Source of the DNA: PALSA-188 sp050746185
GTDB lineage: Bacteria; Acidobacteriota; Terriglobia; Terriglobales; Acidobacteriaceae
Direction of reading: 5' to 3'
Length of the DNA stretch: 64,000 bases
Assembly (NCBI GenBank): GCA_050746185.1
Contig: JBOGLA010000038.1
Location: 62,001-126,000, forward strand
Shown here: piece after piece, positions 45,672-54,748 of the stretch
Layout: the number at the start of each line of letters is the position of its first letter
Position numbering within the stretch: the stretch's first letter is position 1
The notes under the pieces: generated by a model
What the model was told of the DNA's origin: nothing
Databases searched by the model: none
What the model saw: only the letters and a program-made list of their open reading frames with translations
Translations under genes and position numbers: made by a program

Positions 45672-48600
45672 ATGGGCGTTTATTTAAAAAAGCTTTCGAT
45701 CTGCTTTCTGGCTGTTTTCTTTTTCTATTCCAGTTCTGCCATTTCAGCGCAAAGAGACCGGGAGAGCGGCAAGAAACTTCCTGAGAAGGCAGCTGCGGAT
45801 CAGAATGCAGCAAGCCCCAAGGAGGAGACCAGTAGGGAAGAGCATGAAGATCCCTTATTCAAGGGGATGAAATACCGCGTGGTCGGGCCGTTTCGCGGGG
45901 GACGATCGCTCACGGCCGCGGGAATTCCGGGCGACCCTACAACTTATTATTTCGGGGCGACCGGTGGTGGAGTGTGGAAGTCAACCGACGCCGCGATGAC
46001 GTGGAAGCCGGTCTTCGATAAGGAAGATGTTTCCGCGATTGGCAGCCTGGCGGTAGCTCCTTCCGATCCGAACGTCGTGTATGTAGGGACCGGTGAAGCC
46101 TGCATTCGCGGGAATATTTCTCATGGTGATGGAGTTTATAAAACGCTGGACGGCGGTAAGACGTGGAAGAACGTCGGCCTGAATGACTCGCGCGCGATCG
46201 GCAAGGTGATTGTTGATCCCAAGAACGCAGACATTGTTTTTGTGGCCGCCCTCGGGCATCCCTATGGCCCTAACACTGAGAGAGGCATTTTCCGAACGAT
46301 GGATGGGGGGAAGACCTGGCAGAAAGTACTATACAAGGACGAAAATACGGGTGGAATTGATATCGCGTTCGATCCGAACAATTCGCATATTCTTTTCGCG
46401 TCCTTGTGGCAAGCGCGGCGGACTCCGTGGAGCCTTTCGAGCGGAGGGCCGGGAAGCGGCCTTTATCGTTCCAACGATGGGGGCACGACTTGGAAGAGGC
46501 TCGAAGAGCATGGGCTTCCAAAAGGCCCGTACGGACGCATTGGGGTCGCTGTGTCTTCGGACTCCGATCGCATTTACGCTCTGATTGAAGCTCATGAAGG
46601 CGGGCTCTATCGCTCAGATGACGGTGGAGAAACCTGGCAACTGATCAATAACAACCGGGCGTTCTGGCAGCGGGCCTGGTATTACATGCACATTATTGCC
46701 GACCCGCAATCCGCCGACACTGTGTACATCGCGAATGTCGAATTCTACAAATCCACGGATGGGGGACACAGCTTTAATAAGGTGAAAGTTCCGCATGGCG
46801 ACAACCATGGCATGTGGATTGATCCGGAAAACACGCGGCGGATGATTGTTTCGAACGACGGCGGCGTGACGGTGAGCCTTGATGGCGGCAGCACGTGGAC
46901 GCTACAAAACAATCAGCCAACGGCGCAGTTCTACCATGTGACCACCGACACTCGCACCCCCTACTTCATTTACGGGGCGCAGCAGGACAACACTACGGTC
47001 GCGATTGCGAGCCGAAGCGATAACGGATTCATTGATACGCCGGACTGGTACCAGGTTGGCGGCGGAGAAGCCGGGTATATCGCGCCCTATCCGCCGGACC
47101 CGAATATTGTGTACGCGGGAGATTATCAGGGAAAGATCACCCGGTACGACAAGCGTACCGGGCAGCTGAAGGACATTGAGGAGCATCCAGACGTAAGCGA
47201 TGGCGAGGGAGCGGCGAACCTGACAGACCGGTTCCAGTGGACCGCGCCGTTGATGATTTCTCCGCACGATCCGAACACGGTTTATCACGCCGGGCAGCGG
47301 ATTTTTAAGACGACCGATGGTGGAAACCACTGGACGGCGATCAGTCCTGACCTGACGCGCAACGACAAGAGCAAGCAGCAACCTTCAGGCGGTCCGATTG
47401 ATATTGACGACACGGGAACGGAATATTACGACACCGTTTTCGCCCTGGCGGAATCGCCGCTGACCAAAGGCCTGATCTGGGCCGGGACGGATGACGGACT
47501 GATTCAACTTACACGCGATGGAGGGAAGAATTGGACGAATGTCACACCGTCGCAAATACCTGCGTGGAGCCGCATCAGCATCATTGATGCATCGCCGATT
47601 GATGCCGGGGCGGCGTATGTCGCGGTGGATCGCCATCAAAACGATGACATGCATCCCTACATTTTCAAGACGGCGGACTATGGAAAGACGTGGACAAAAA
47701 TCACGAACGGAATCCCGGACAATACCTTCGTTCGCGTGGTTCGAGAGGATCCTAAGAAGCGCGGATTGCTGTATGCGGGAACCGAGACTGGCGTATTCGT
47801 TTCATTCAACGATGGAGCGAACTGGCGGTCGCTTCAATTGAACCTGCCGACGACGCCGATTCACGATTTAGTCGTAAAGAATGATGATCTGGTGCTGGCG
47901 ACACATGGGCGGTCGTTTTGGATACTGGACGATCTTTCGCCTCTGCGGCAATTCACCGACGACGTTGCGAAGCAGGATATGCATCTCTACACTCCGGCGA
48001 CGGCTTACCGCATGCAAAACCCGGACGCGGAGGACATTCCCAAACCAGTGCTGGTGGGACAGAATCCTCCGGCGGGCGCGGTCTTCTATTACTTTTTGAA
48101 AGACAAGCCGGAGGGCGAGACCACGGTCGAGATTTTGGATTCGTCGCAAAAAGTGATTCGCAAATATTCCAGTGAAAAGACGGTGGAGTTGAACGAACCG
48201 CTGACTCCGGACGATAAGAAACCGGAAAAGCAAATTAAACCGGAAGCCGGATTGAACCGCCTGGTGTGGGACATGTATTACCAGGGGACAAGCCACGTCC
48301 CTGGCTACTACCTTTATGAATATAAGGACGGCGCGATGGGTCCGCTGGCGCTGCCGGGCAAGTACGAGGTGCGAATAACGGCGAACGGGAAGACGGAGAC
48401 CGCGCCCTTCGAGGTGAAACTCGATCCCCGGGTGAAGGTTGCGGATGAAGACTTAAAAAAGCAGTTTGATTTACTGTTGCAGATTCGTGACGAACTCAGC
48501 CGGGTTTACGACTCAGTCAATCAGATTCAGGACGTGCGACTGCAAGTGACAGGCCTGACGAAACGCTTGCCGGTTAACGTTAGCACGAAGGCGGTAGTGG

Positions 48601-48947
48601 ATGCGGCTGGTAATCTGGATCAGAAGTTGCTCGGGATCCGCGACCAATTGATCCAGGCAAAAGTGAAATCAAACGAGGACTCGCTGGCGTATCCGCAGAA
48701 AGTAGACGTCAAGCTGGCATATCTTGCGATGGCGGTTGGGCAGGGAACGGATTCGGCTCCAACCGAGGCTGAATTTCAGGAGTTCGATCAACTGAAAAAG
48801 CAGGCGGATGAATCCCTGGCGCAATGGGACGAGATCAAGCACACCGATTTGTCCGAATTTGACCGGATGATGGCGGGTCAAAATATAGAGGCAATCGTGG
48901 TGCCCGCGTCGAGCAATGGCGACGCCGGAGGGGAAGAGCCGCGGTAG
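45672..48947 (+). CDS. Large secreted BNR/sortilin-like beta-propeller protein
   Basis: The 1091-residue protein has a signal peptide (1-26, ending AISAQ), then about ten Asp-box/BNR motifs (for example VYKTLDGGKTW, IFRTMDGGKTW, LYRSDDGGETW, IFKTTDGGNHW) spread over about 100-720. These build one or two propellers like those of VPS10/sortilin. A beta-sandwich (about 780-930) and a helical region (about 940-1070) follow. The family is common in Acidobacteriota and Bacteroidetes as secreted proteins of unknown substrate. No sialidase catalytic residues can be assigned. Confidence 0.85.
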   Translation: MGVYLKKLSICFLAVFFFYSSSAISAQRDRESGKKLPEKAAADQNAASPKEETSREEHEDPLFKGMKYRVVGPFRGGRSLTAAGIPGDPTTYYFGATGGGVWKSTDAAMTWKPVFDKEDVSAIGSLAVAPSDPNVVYVGTGEACIRGNISHGDGVYKTLDGGKTWKNVGLNDSRAIGKVIVDPKNADIVFVAALGHPYGPNTERGIFRTMDGGKTWQKVLYKDENTGGIDIAFDPNNSHILFASLWQARRTPWSLSSGGPGSGLYRSNDGGTTWKRLEEHGLPKGPYGRIGVAVSSDSDRIYALIEAHEGGLYRSDDGGETWQLINNNRAFWQRAWYYMHIIADPQSADTVYIANVEFYKSTDGGHSFNKVKVPHGDNHGMWIDPENTRRMIVSNDGGVTVSLDGGSTWTLQNNQPTAQFYHVTTDTRTPYFIYGAQQDNTTVAIASRSDNGFIDTPDWYQVGGGEAGYIAPYPPDPNIVYAGDYQGKITRYDKRTGQLKDIEEHPDVSDGEGAANLTDRFQWTAPLMISPHDPNTVYHAGQRIFKTTDGGNHWTAISPDLTRNDKSKQQPSGGPIDIDDTGTEYYDTVFALAESPLTKGLIWAGTDDGLIQLTRDGGKNWTNVTPSQIPAWSRISIIDASPIDAGAAYVAVDRHQNDDMHPYIFKTADYGKTWTKITNGIPDNTFVRVVREDPKKRGLLYAGTETGVFVSFNDGANWRSLQLNLPTTPIHDLVVKNDDLVLATHGRSFWILDDLSPLRQFTDDVAKQDMHLYTPATAYRMQNPDAEDIPKPVLVGQNPPAGAVFYYFLKDKPEGETTVEILDSSQKVIRKYSSEKTVELNEPLTPDDKKPEKQIKPEAGLNRLVWDMYYQGTSHVPGYYLYEYKDGAMGPLALPGKYEVRITANGKTETAPFEVKLDPRVKVADEDLKKQFDLLLQIRDELSRVYDSVNQIQDVRLQVTGLTKRLPVNVSTKAVVDAAGNLDQKLLGIRDQLIQAKVKSNEDSLAYPQKVDVKLAYLAMAVGQGTDSAPTEAEFQEFDQLKKQADESLAQWDEIKHTDLSEFDRMMAGQNIEAIVVPASSNGDAGGEEPR

Positions 48948-49433
48948 CGTGTTGCGAGAGAAGTACTCGTTTCGCTCTGGTTATTTACACGGGCTTCATC
49001 TGTTTGGTTTTTGGTGGTGCGTAATGGCACTTTTGGTCCATTGACCGGCCATGGACCCGTTGCTAAGGTGCTTTCATAAGGTGCGGTTTCGGCCCCCCAC
49101 GGCTTGCATCTTACGGGGGTACCTTATGAAACTGGTTCATTTCTGCTATGTGGCGTTGGGCTTTGCGGTGGCCCGCTGGATTTTCAAGCGGGAGCCAATG
49201 ACCATGGCCGATCCGGTTCCGCATCTTCGATCTTCAGGCTTGCTTTAAAGGGGCCGCGTTGTAAAACGGGGATGCCCGGCATCCCCGTTATAAGTCCCCG
49301 GTTCCGCGAGCGTTCTTCTCCGCACTAAAGTACCAGTACCGAAGTTTCTCCTACATAGTCCCGACCACCACTGCCTCTGGTTAGAATCGTATCTGGATAC
49401 GGCGTTCCAGCACCCATCCCCCTAGGCCCAGTT
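48948..49433. other. Intergenic stretch of 486 bp with one strong hairpin
   Basis: AACGGGGATG pairs with CATCCCCGTT (49265-49274/49280-49289) around CCCGG; no T-run follows, so it is REP-like rather than a classic terminator. A small hydrophobic frame at 49129-49248 was judged unlikely to be a gene. Confidence 0.5.
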
Positions 49434-50186
49434 ATGTCACTTAGGCTTCCAGCTTTTATTGTTTACGCCCTTTTGGGATGTCTACTGCTGCCCACGGCGA
49501 TCGTAGCGCAGTCCGATGGTGAAATCCCGCTGGGGGATTTAGCCCGTCAGGTGCGCAAGCAGAAAGCTCCCGATGCCGAGCCGGTCATTGACAATGACAA
49601 CCTGTCGCAAGTGATGGACGAGGTACAGACAAAGCGTCTCAAAGGGGAGCCGGTTTTCTCGATTGACAATGCGGGGAAGAATTTTCGCATGACATCGCCG
49701 GACGGCACCTGTAGCCTGTCGTTCGACGCCAATGCGGCGGCGATCATCTCCAATCCCTATGTGCCTGAGAACCTGCCGCAGAGCGAACTCATGAAACTAG
49801 ACGGCCCGGCGACGATTGATGGAAATACGTTGCAGCTCTCGGTGTACAACGGGACCAGGTACAACGTGAAGGAAATTACGGTTGGGCTGACGATTGTTCG
49901 CCGGCAAGCGACCACGGCGAGTTACTTCGGGGCGGCCCGGCTGATTCCGGCAGCCGACGGCGCGAACGCCACGCCTGGTTCGGCTGCGAACGGCGCCGGG
50001 AATTCTCCTGAGAAGCGCTCGGACCTGACGCTGCTTTACCATCTCAAAGGCTCGGCAGCGCCATTCACCACCACGGTATTTCACGAAAGCCTGGGAGTGC
50101 AACTCGATCCCGATCAAGAATGGCATTGGGCGATCGTGCAGGCCGCGGGAGTTCTTCCCAAAGCTAGTGAAAGCGGAAAGCATTAA
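49434..50186 (+). CDS. Secreted protein of unknown function
   Basis: The 250-residue product has a signal peptide (1-25, ending IVAQ) followed by IPLGDLARQVRKQK, a start seen in several acidobacterial secreted proteins of no known role. A beta-rich middle (about 60-160), a Gly/Ala/Asn-rich linker (about 170-195) and a C-terminal strand-rich part follow. It has no catalytic motif. No ribosome site is obvious. It lies between two unrelated genes on the same strand. Confidence 0.65.
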   Translation: MSLRLPAFIVYALLGCLLLPTAIVAQSDGEIPLGDLARQVRKQKAPDAEPVIDNDNLSQVMDEVQTKRLKGEPVFSIDNAGKNFRMTSPDGTCSLSFDANAAAIISNPYVPENLPQSELMKLDGPATIDGNTLQLSVYNGTRYNVKEITVGLTIVRRQATTASYFGAARLIPAADGANATPGSAANGAGNSPEKRSDLTLLYHLKGSAAPFTTTVFHESLGVQLDPDQEWHWAIVQAAGVLPKASESGKH

Positions 50187-50396
50187 TCTGAACCAACCCC
50201 AGACGTTCGGACGGTTTTCGCCACACCCGAGATTCCTTGCAAGCTCCGCATTACGCCTCGGTTTGGAACTTCAGTTTGGACTGGTGATTCGAAAGATCGC
50301 GTCTAAAGTCTATTTGCGCTCTTTCGAGTCGCCCAGCGGACCACGCGAGAGATCAAGTTTTCCGCAGCCGTCCAACCTGTAAACTGGACTCAAACC

Positions 50397-51926
50397 ATGC
50401 CGACATTCGCCGCGGTTGACATCGGCTCAAACTCGGTTCGTCTTAAGATTGCGCGTTTGAGCGGTGGCGGTTTACACGAGATTCACGAGGACCGCGAGGT
50501 TACCCGGCTGGGGGAGTCGGTGTTTCGCGACGGATTTCTTTCTCCCGAGGCTATTGCAGATACGGTAAAGGTGCTGCGGCGCTTTCATCGCGCGGTGCAG
50601 AAGGCAGGCGCCGACGCGGTCCACGTAGTGGCGACCAGCGCGCTACGCGACGCCCGCAATTCACGCGCCTTTCTGGAGTGGGTTCGCTCGTCAACCGGAT
50701 GGAAGGTCGAAATTATTTCCGGACTGGAAGAAGCCCGTCTGATTCACCTGGGCCTGGTTTCACTGACTCGCGTGAATGCCTCTCCGGCCCTCATGATGGA
50801 CCTGGGGGGAGGAAGTTGCGAGCTGACCATCTCCGTGGATGGTCATATTCGAGACACGGTGAGCTTGCCACTTGGAGCGGTGCGGCTCACCAATGAGTTC
50901 CTGCGGCACGACCCTCCGCGAAAGACTGAGACGCGGCAACTGCGCGGGTTCATTTCACGGGAGATTGAAAGGATCGCGGACCGCATTATTCGAGCCAACC
51001 CAAAAGTAGTGATTGCTACCTCGGGGACGGCGGAGTCTCTGGCAGCCGTCTGCCATGGCTTGTATAAGACCAAACGGCCCCGCGCCACCGCAGTTTCGCG
51101 CGCGCAAATGCGACGAATTGCGAAGCTGCTGGCAAACCTTCCGCTCGACAAACGCCGGGCTCTTTCGGGAGTGGGCCCGAGGCGCGCCGAAATCATTGTT
51201 GCCGGCGCGGCGGTTTACACGGAGCTTCTCGAGCGGTGCCGCTTACTCGGATTCCGCTACTCGCCGTTGGGTTTGCGCGACGGATTGCTCGCTCAGATGG
51301 CCGCTGAATATGATCGCGGAACCCGGTCCCGCAAGCAACTTGAGTCCGAGCGATGGGATTCAATCCGTGCCGCCATTGCGCATTATAGGGTTGAGATGGA
51401 TCATGCGCTCAAGGTCAGGCAGACCGCCATGGAACTGTTTTCAGCGCTGAAGTCCGTGCATCGCTTGCCTCCGGAGTACGAGGAGTGGTTGTCTGCGGCC
51501 GCCATGTTATACGAGGTTGGAGATTACGTGAATCGCAACGGACGGCATCGCCACACGCATTACATCATCTCGCACGCGGAAATTCTGGGATACAGCCTGC
51601 AACAGCGGCGAATCATTGCCGCAATCGCGCGTTATCTGGGGAAATCGCGTCCTACGCCCACCGACATTCCGATTCAGGCGCTATCGGCCCTGGATCAGGA
51701 TCACGTGCCGAAAGCTTCTCTACTATTGCGATTGGCGCGAGCTCTGGATTTGGGACGCAGCAGATCGGTGAGCACAATACGAGTAAAAATCGTCAATGGC
51801 GGAGTGCATTTGCTGGTGGTGCCGAAGACTAGAGCCAGCGTTGATTTGGAACTATGGGCGGTGGAAAAGGAAATCAACTATTTCCGCGAAATCTTCGGCC
51901 GGGAACTTTCCACGGCCGCCGCGTAA
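50397..51926 (+). CDS. ppx: Ppx/GppA exopolyphosphatase with C-terminal HD-like domain
   Basis: The 509-residue protein opens with the phosphate-binding VDIGSNSVRL (7-16), with a second actin-like motif LMMDLGGGSCEL near 137-148. Residues about 1-300 form the Ppx/GppA domain; about 320-500 form an HD-like helical domain (HTHYIISHAEILGYS), as in long exopolyphosphatases. It hydrolyses terminal phosphate from polyphosphate or converts pppGpp to ppGpp. Its end overlaps the convergent sixA gene by 49 bp. Polyphosphate kinase genes follow on the other strand. Confidence 0.92.
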   Translation: MPTFAAVDIGSNSVRLKIARLSGGGLHEIHEDREVTRLGESVFRDGFLSPEAIADTVKVLRRFHRAVQKAGADAVHVVATSALRDARNSRAFLEWVRSSTGWKVEIISGLEEARLIHLGLVSLTRVNASPALMMDLGGGSCELTISVDGHIRDTVSLPLGAVRLTNEFLRHDPPRKTETRQLRGFISREIERIADRIIRANPKVVIATSGTAESLAAVCHGLYKTKRPRATAVSRAQMRRIAKLLANLPLDKRRALSGVGPRRAEIIVAGAAVYTELLERCRLLGFRYSPLGLRDGLLAQMAAEYDRGTRSRKQLESERWDSIRAAIAHYRVEMDHALKVRQTAMELFSALKSVHRLPPEYEEWLSAAAMLYEVGDYVNRNGRHRHTHYIISHAEILGYSLQQRRIIAAIARYLGKSRPTPTDIPIQALSALDQDHVPKASLLLRLARALDLGRSRSVSTIRVKIVNGGVHLLVVPKTRASVDLELWAVEKEINYFREIFGRELSTAAA

Positions 51927-52408
51927 AGTTCGCGCAATATTTTAGGGGTAAGGCACCACTGAAGCACGGCTGAGTTTCGTCCCGTTTCAACCTTTGCCAC
52001 CGCGCCCTTTTTCAACTCGACGGAAGCTTCGCAACCAGCCTCGCTGATCGCGCGCGCCAAAAACTCGTTCAGGCTCGGATTATGCCCCACGCACATAATG
52101 GAATCGTATTTCCCGTACCGCTCGAGCAATTGCCGGAAATCTGAAAATGATGCGTTTGGGCGCAGGGCGTTTTCGAGGAGCAGTTTTCCCTCATAGCCAA
52201 GTTCGTTGCCGACCAAAGATGCGGTCTGAGCCGCGCGTTTCAAGGGACTTGAGATAATGACATCCACGTGAACATCGAGCGCGTTCAAGGCGCGCCCAAC
52301 ATAGCCGCACTGCTCGATCCCGGCCTTATCCAGAGGCCGCATCTCGTCCCTCTTCGGATTTGCAAGGTGTTCCCCCGCACTGGCATGGCGTAGAAAATAA
52401 ATAATCAT
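51878..52408 (-). CDS. sixA: SixA-type phosphohistidine phosphatase
   Basis: The 176-residue protein belongs to the histidine phosphatase (RHG) superfamily: FLRHASAGEH (catalytic His8) and CVGHNPSLNEFL with the second His. SixA-type enzymes dephosphorylate phosphohistidine proteins. The start overlaps the ppk1 stop by 4 bp (ATGA), so it is translated with PPK1, itself a phosphohistidine enzyme; this pairing may be functional. It is 15-20 residues longer than E. coli SixA. Confidence 0.85.
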   Translation of the reverse strand: MIIYFLRHASAGEHLANPKRDEMRPLDKAGIEQCGYVGRALNALDVHVDVIISSPLKRAAQTASLVGNELGYEGKLLLENALRPNASFSDFRQLLERYGKYDSIMCVGHNPSLNEFLARAISEAGCEASVELKKGAVAKVETGRNSAVLQWCLTPKILRELYAAAVESSRPKISRK

Positions 52409-54564
52409 CTAGCCGTGAGTCCTTTTTCCGCGAGTCGTTTCCGGCGTCTACTGGGGGCGCTTCGCGGAATGTCGTCCAGAGATTGTTTTCCTTCCGCCAG
52501 CGCAATTAAGAAATCCTGAGCATTAAACATATCCGAATCCCTCGGCTTACGCTTCCCACGAGCCCGCCACGCCCGGAGATAGCTGCCGTCTCTTTGCAAC
52601 AATCGCGCCTTGGCGTTATCGGCCAGATAAGCTTCCAGTACTTCATAGCGCACCCGATCACGCAGGAGGGCGTCCTTAATTGGATAAGTCACTTCTACGC
52701 GTTCGTATAGGTTGCGAGGCATCCAGTCCGCGCTGCCCAGGTAAAGCTCTTCCTCTCCTCCGTTGGAAAAATAGTAGACCCGGCTATGTTCGAGAAGCCG
52801 GCCGACGATGCTTCGAACCTGAATGCGATCGCTCACTCGCGGGATGCCCGGACGCAGGGCACACATGCCGCGCACGATCAAATCTATTTCCACACCCGCC
52901 TGGGACGCGCGATAGAGCGCCAGAATCATGTTCTTATCCAGGAGCGCGTTCATCTTTGCAATGATTCGGGCAGGCCGCCCGTGGCGCGCGTGTTCCGCCT
53001 CGCGCGCTATCAATGCGAGGCTATGCTCCGCCATGTCCAAAGGCGAAACCAGCAGCGGGTCATAATTAGGATGCTCGGCATAGGCGGTGAGGAAACTGAA
53101 GACGTCATGTACCGCGCTGGTGATTTCGGGGTCTGCCGTGAGCAAACTGAAATCGGTATAAAACCGCGCGGTCGCAGCGTTGTAATTTCCCGTGCCCAGG
53201 TGCGCGTACGATCGCGTGATTCCATCCGGGTCGTGCCGCACCATCAAAGAAAGCTTGCAGTGCGTTTTCAGCCCCACGAGCCCGTGAAACACCTGGACGC
53301 CGGCATCTTCCAGGTCCCGAGCCCAGCGAATGTTCGAAGCCTCGTCAAATCGGGCCTTTAATTCCACGACGGCGGTAACTTCCTTGGTGGCCGCGGCGGT
53401 AATCAGGGAGGGCACAATCGGAGAATGTTCACTCGTCCGGTAGAGTGTCTGTTTGATGGAGAGGACCAGCGGATCCTCAGCTCCTGTCTCAATAAATGAA
53501 GTGACCGCATCGTAGGAATCGAAGGGATGATGCAACAAAATATCGTGGCGGCGAAGCTCCTCAAAAATATCCTGCGACTTCGCAGTCAGGCGAAGTTCGC
53601 GTGCCGCAAACGGCTTGAACTTCAGATCGGGGCGGTCAATCTGTTCATACAGATTGAACAGGCGGTAGAGATTTACCGGTCCGTCAACCGGGAAAACCTG
53701 CCAGGGGTCCAATTCAAAATTTGTGCGCAGCCGCTCCACGATTTCGGGGTCGGCGTTCGCATCAATTTCCATGCGAACCGCGTCACCTTTGCGCCGGTTA
53801 TGCAGTTCGGACCGAACCGACTCCAACAGGCTCCGCGATTCCTCCTCGGCCAGATACAGATTGCTGTTACGGGTGACCCGGAAGGCCGCAGCGGAGACAA
53901 TGTCATAACCGTGATACATCCGCGAGGCGTGATGGGTGACCATGTCGGCAAGGAAGATAAAATCTACGGTGTCGCGCGACGGCAGCCTCACCAACCGGGG
54001 CAATGCGCGCGGAACGATGACCACCCCCGTATAAGTCAGGGCGGATCGCCGCCTCCGCCGCAGTAGAAAGGCAACGCACAAAGCCTTGTTGATGACGCGG
54101 GGAAAAGGGTGGGCGGGGTCTATGGTAACCGGCGTAACGAGAAGATCCAGTTCTTGTTCGCAATATCGTTCTACGAAGGCGCGGGCCTCGTCATCCAGAT
54201 CATCCATGCCCAGCACTCGAATGCCATTCTCTGCCAATACCGGGTGCAGGTCTTCATTCCAGCAGCGGTACTGGTCTTCGACGAACTCATGGATGTTATT
54301 GGAAAGAAGATCTCGTTCTTCCGGCAGGCTTATGCCATCGGGTCCGGGTTCGGTGTTGCCGTCCTCAATCTGCTGGACCAGTGATGCAACTCGTACCTCA
54401 AAGAATTCGTCGAGATTGCTGGCGGTTATAGAGAGGAACTTAAGACGTTCAAGCAGAGGATTCTGCTGGTCATACGCCTCCTCGAGAACGCGCCGGTTGA
54501 ACGCCATCCACGAGATCTCGCGGTTGATGTAATACGACGGGTTATCCAGCGAAATGCGGGCCAT
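52405..54564 (-). CDS. ppk1: Polyphosphate kinase 1 (PPK1)
   Basis: The 719-residue protein has the PPK1 length and opens with YYINREISWMAFNRRVLEE. The phospholipase-D-like domains carry His435 in LKTHCKLSL, the phosphorylated His, and a second in LLEHSRVYYF; RSYAHLGTGNYN follows. It transfers the ATP gamma-phosphate onto polyphosphate reversibly at the membrane. sixA overlaps its end. A hairpin (54705-54723) separates it from the porin-pstS pair upstream on the same strand. Confidence 0.96.
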   Translation of the reverse strand: MARISLDNPSYYINREISWMAFNRRVLEEAYDQQNPLLERLKFLSITASNLDEFFEVRVASLVQQIEDGNTEPGPDGISLPEERDLLSNNIHEFVEDQYRCWNEDLHPVLAENGIRVLGMDDLDDEARAFVERYCEQELDLLVTPVTIDPAHPFPRVINKALCVAFLLRRRRRSALTYTGVVIVPRALPRLVRLPSRDTVDFIFLADMVTHHASRMYHGYDIVSAAAFRVTRNSNLYLAEEESRSLLESVRSELHNRRKGDAVRMEIDANADPEIVERLRTNFELDPWQVFPVDGPVNLYRLFNLYEQIDRPDLKFKPFAARELRLTAKSQDIFEELRRHDILLHHPFDSYDAVTSFIETGAEDPLVLSIKQTLYRTSEHSPIVPSLITAAATKEVTAVVELKARFDEASNIRWARDLEDAGVQVFHGLVGLKTHCKLSLMVRHDPDGITRSYAHLGTGNYNAATARFYTDFSLLTADPEITSAVHDVFSFLTAYAEHPNYDPLLVSPLDMAEHSLALIAREAEHARHGRPARIIAKMNALLDKNMILALYRASQAGVEIDLIVRGMCALRPGIPRVSDRIQVRSIVGRLLEHSRVYYFSNGGEEELYLGSADWMPRNLYERVEVTYPIKDALLRDRVRYEVLEAYLADNAKARLLQRDGSYLRAWRARGKRKPRDSDMFNAQDFLIALAEGKQSLDDIPRSAPSRRRKRLAEKGLTAR

Positions 54565-54704
54565 GACTGAGGGACAGCATCAGATGGAAGAAAGTTAAAT
54601 CGCGACCAGATTCGGACCCATGCGAACCTTAGTATAGAACACAAGCGGGGCCGGTTTTGGAGCGGCTCCGGGGAGTAGCATCTCTGCGGAGAGCGCGTCG
54701 CGAA

Positions 54705-54723
54705 GGGAGCGAATGTCGCTCCC
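54705..54723. terminator. Hairpin between porin and ppk1
   Basis: GGGAGCGA pairs with TCGCTCCC around ATG, 26 bp past the porin stop on the minus strand. It has no clear T-run but could mark the end of the pstS-porin transcript. Confidence 0.4.
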
Positions 54724-54748
54724 TCCGGTGGGCCACGCCTTTCGGCTT

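Noticed and set aside
49129..49248. 39-residue hydrophobic frame after the large propeller gene
   Set aside because: There is no good ribosome site, no recognisable family and no linked gene. It is likely chance.
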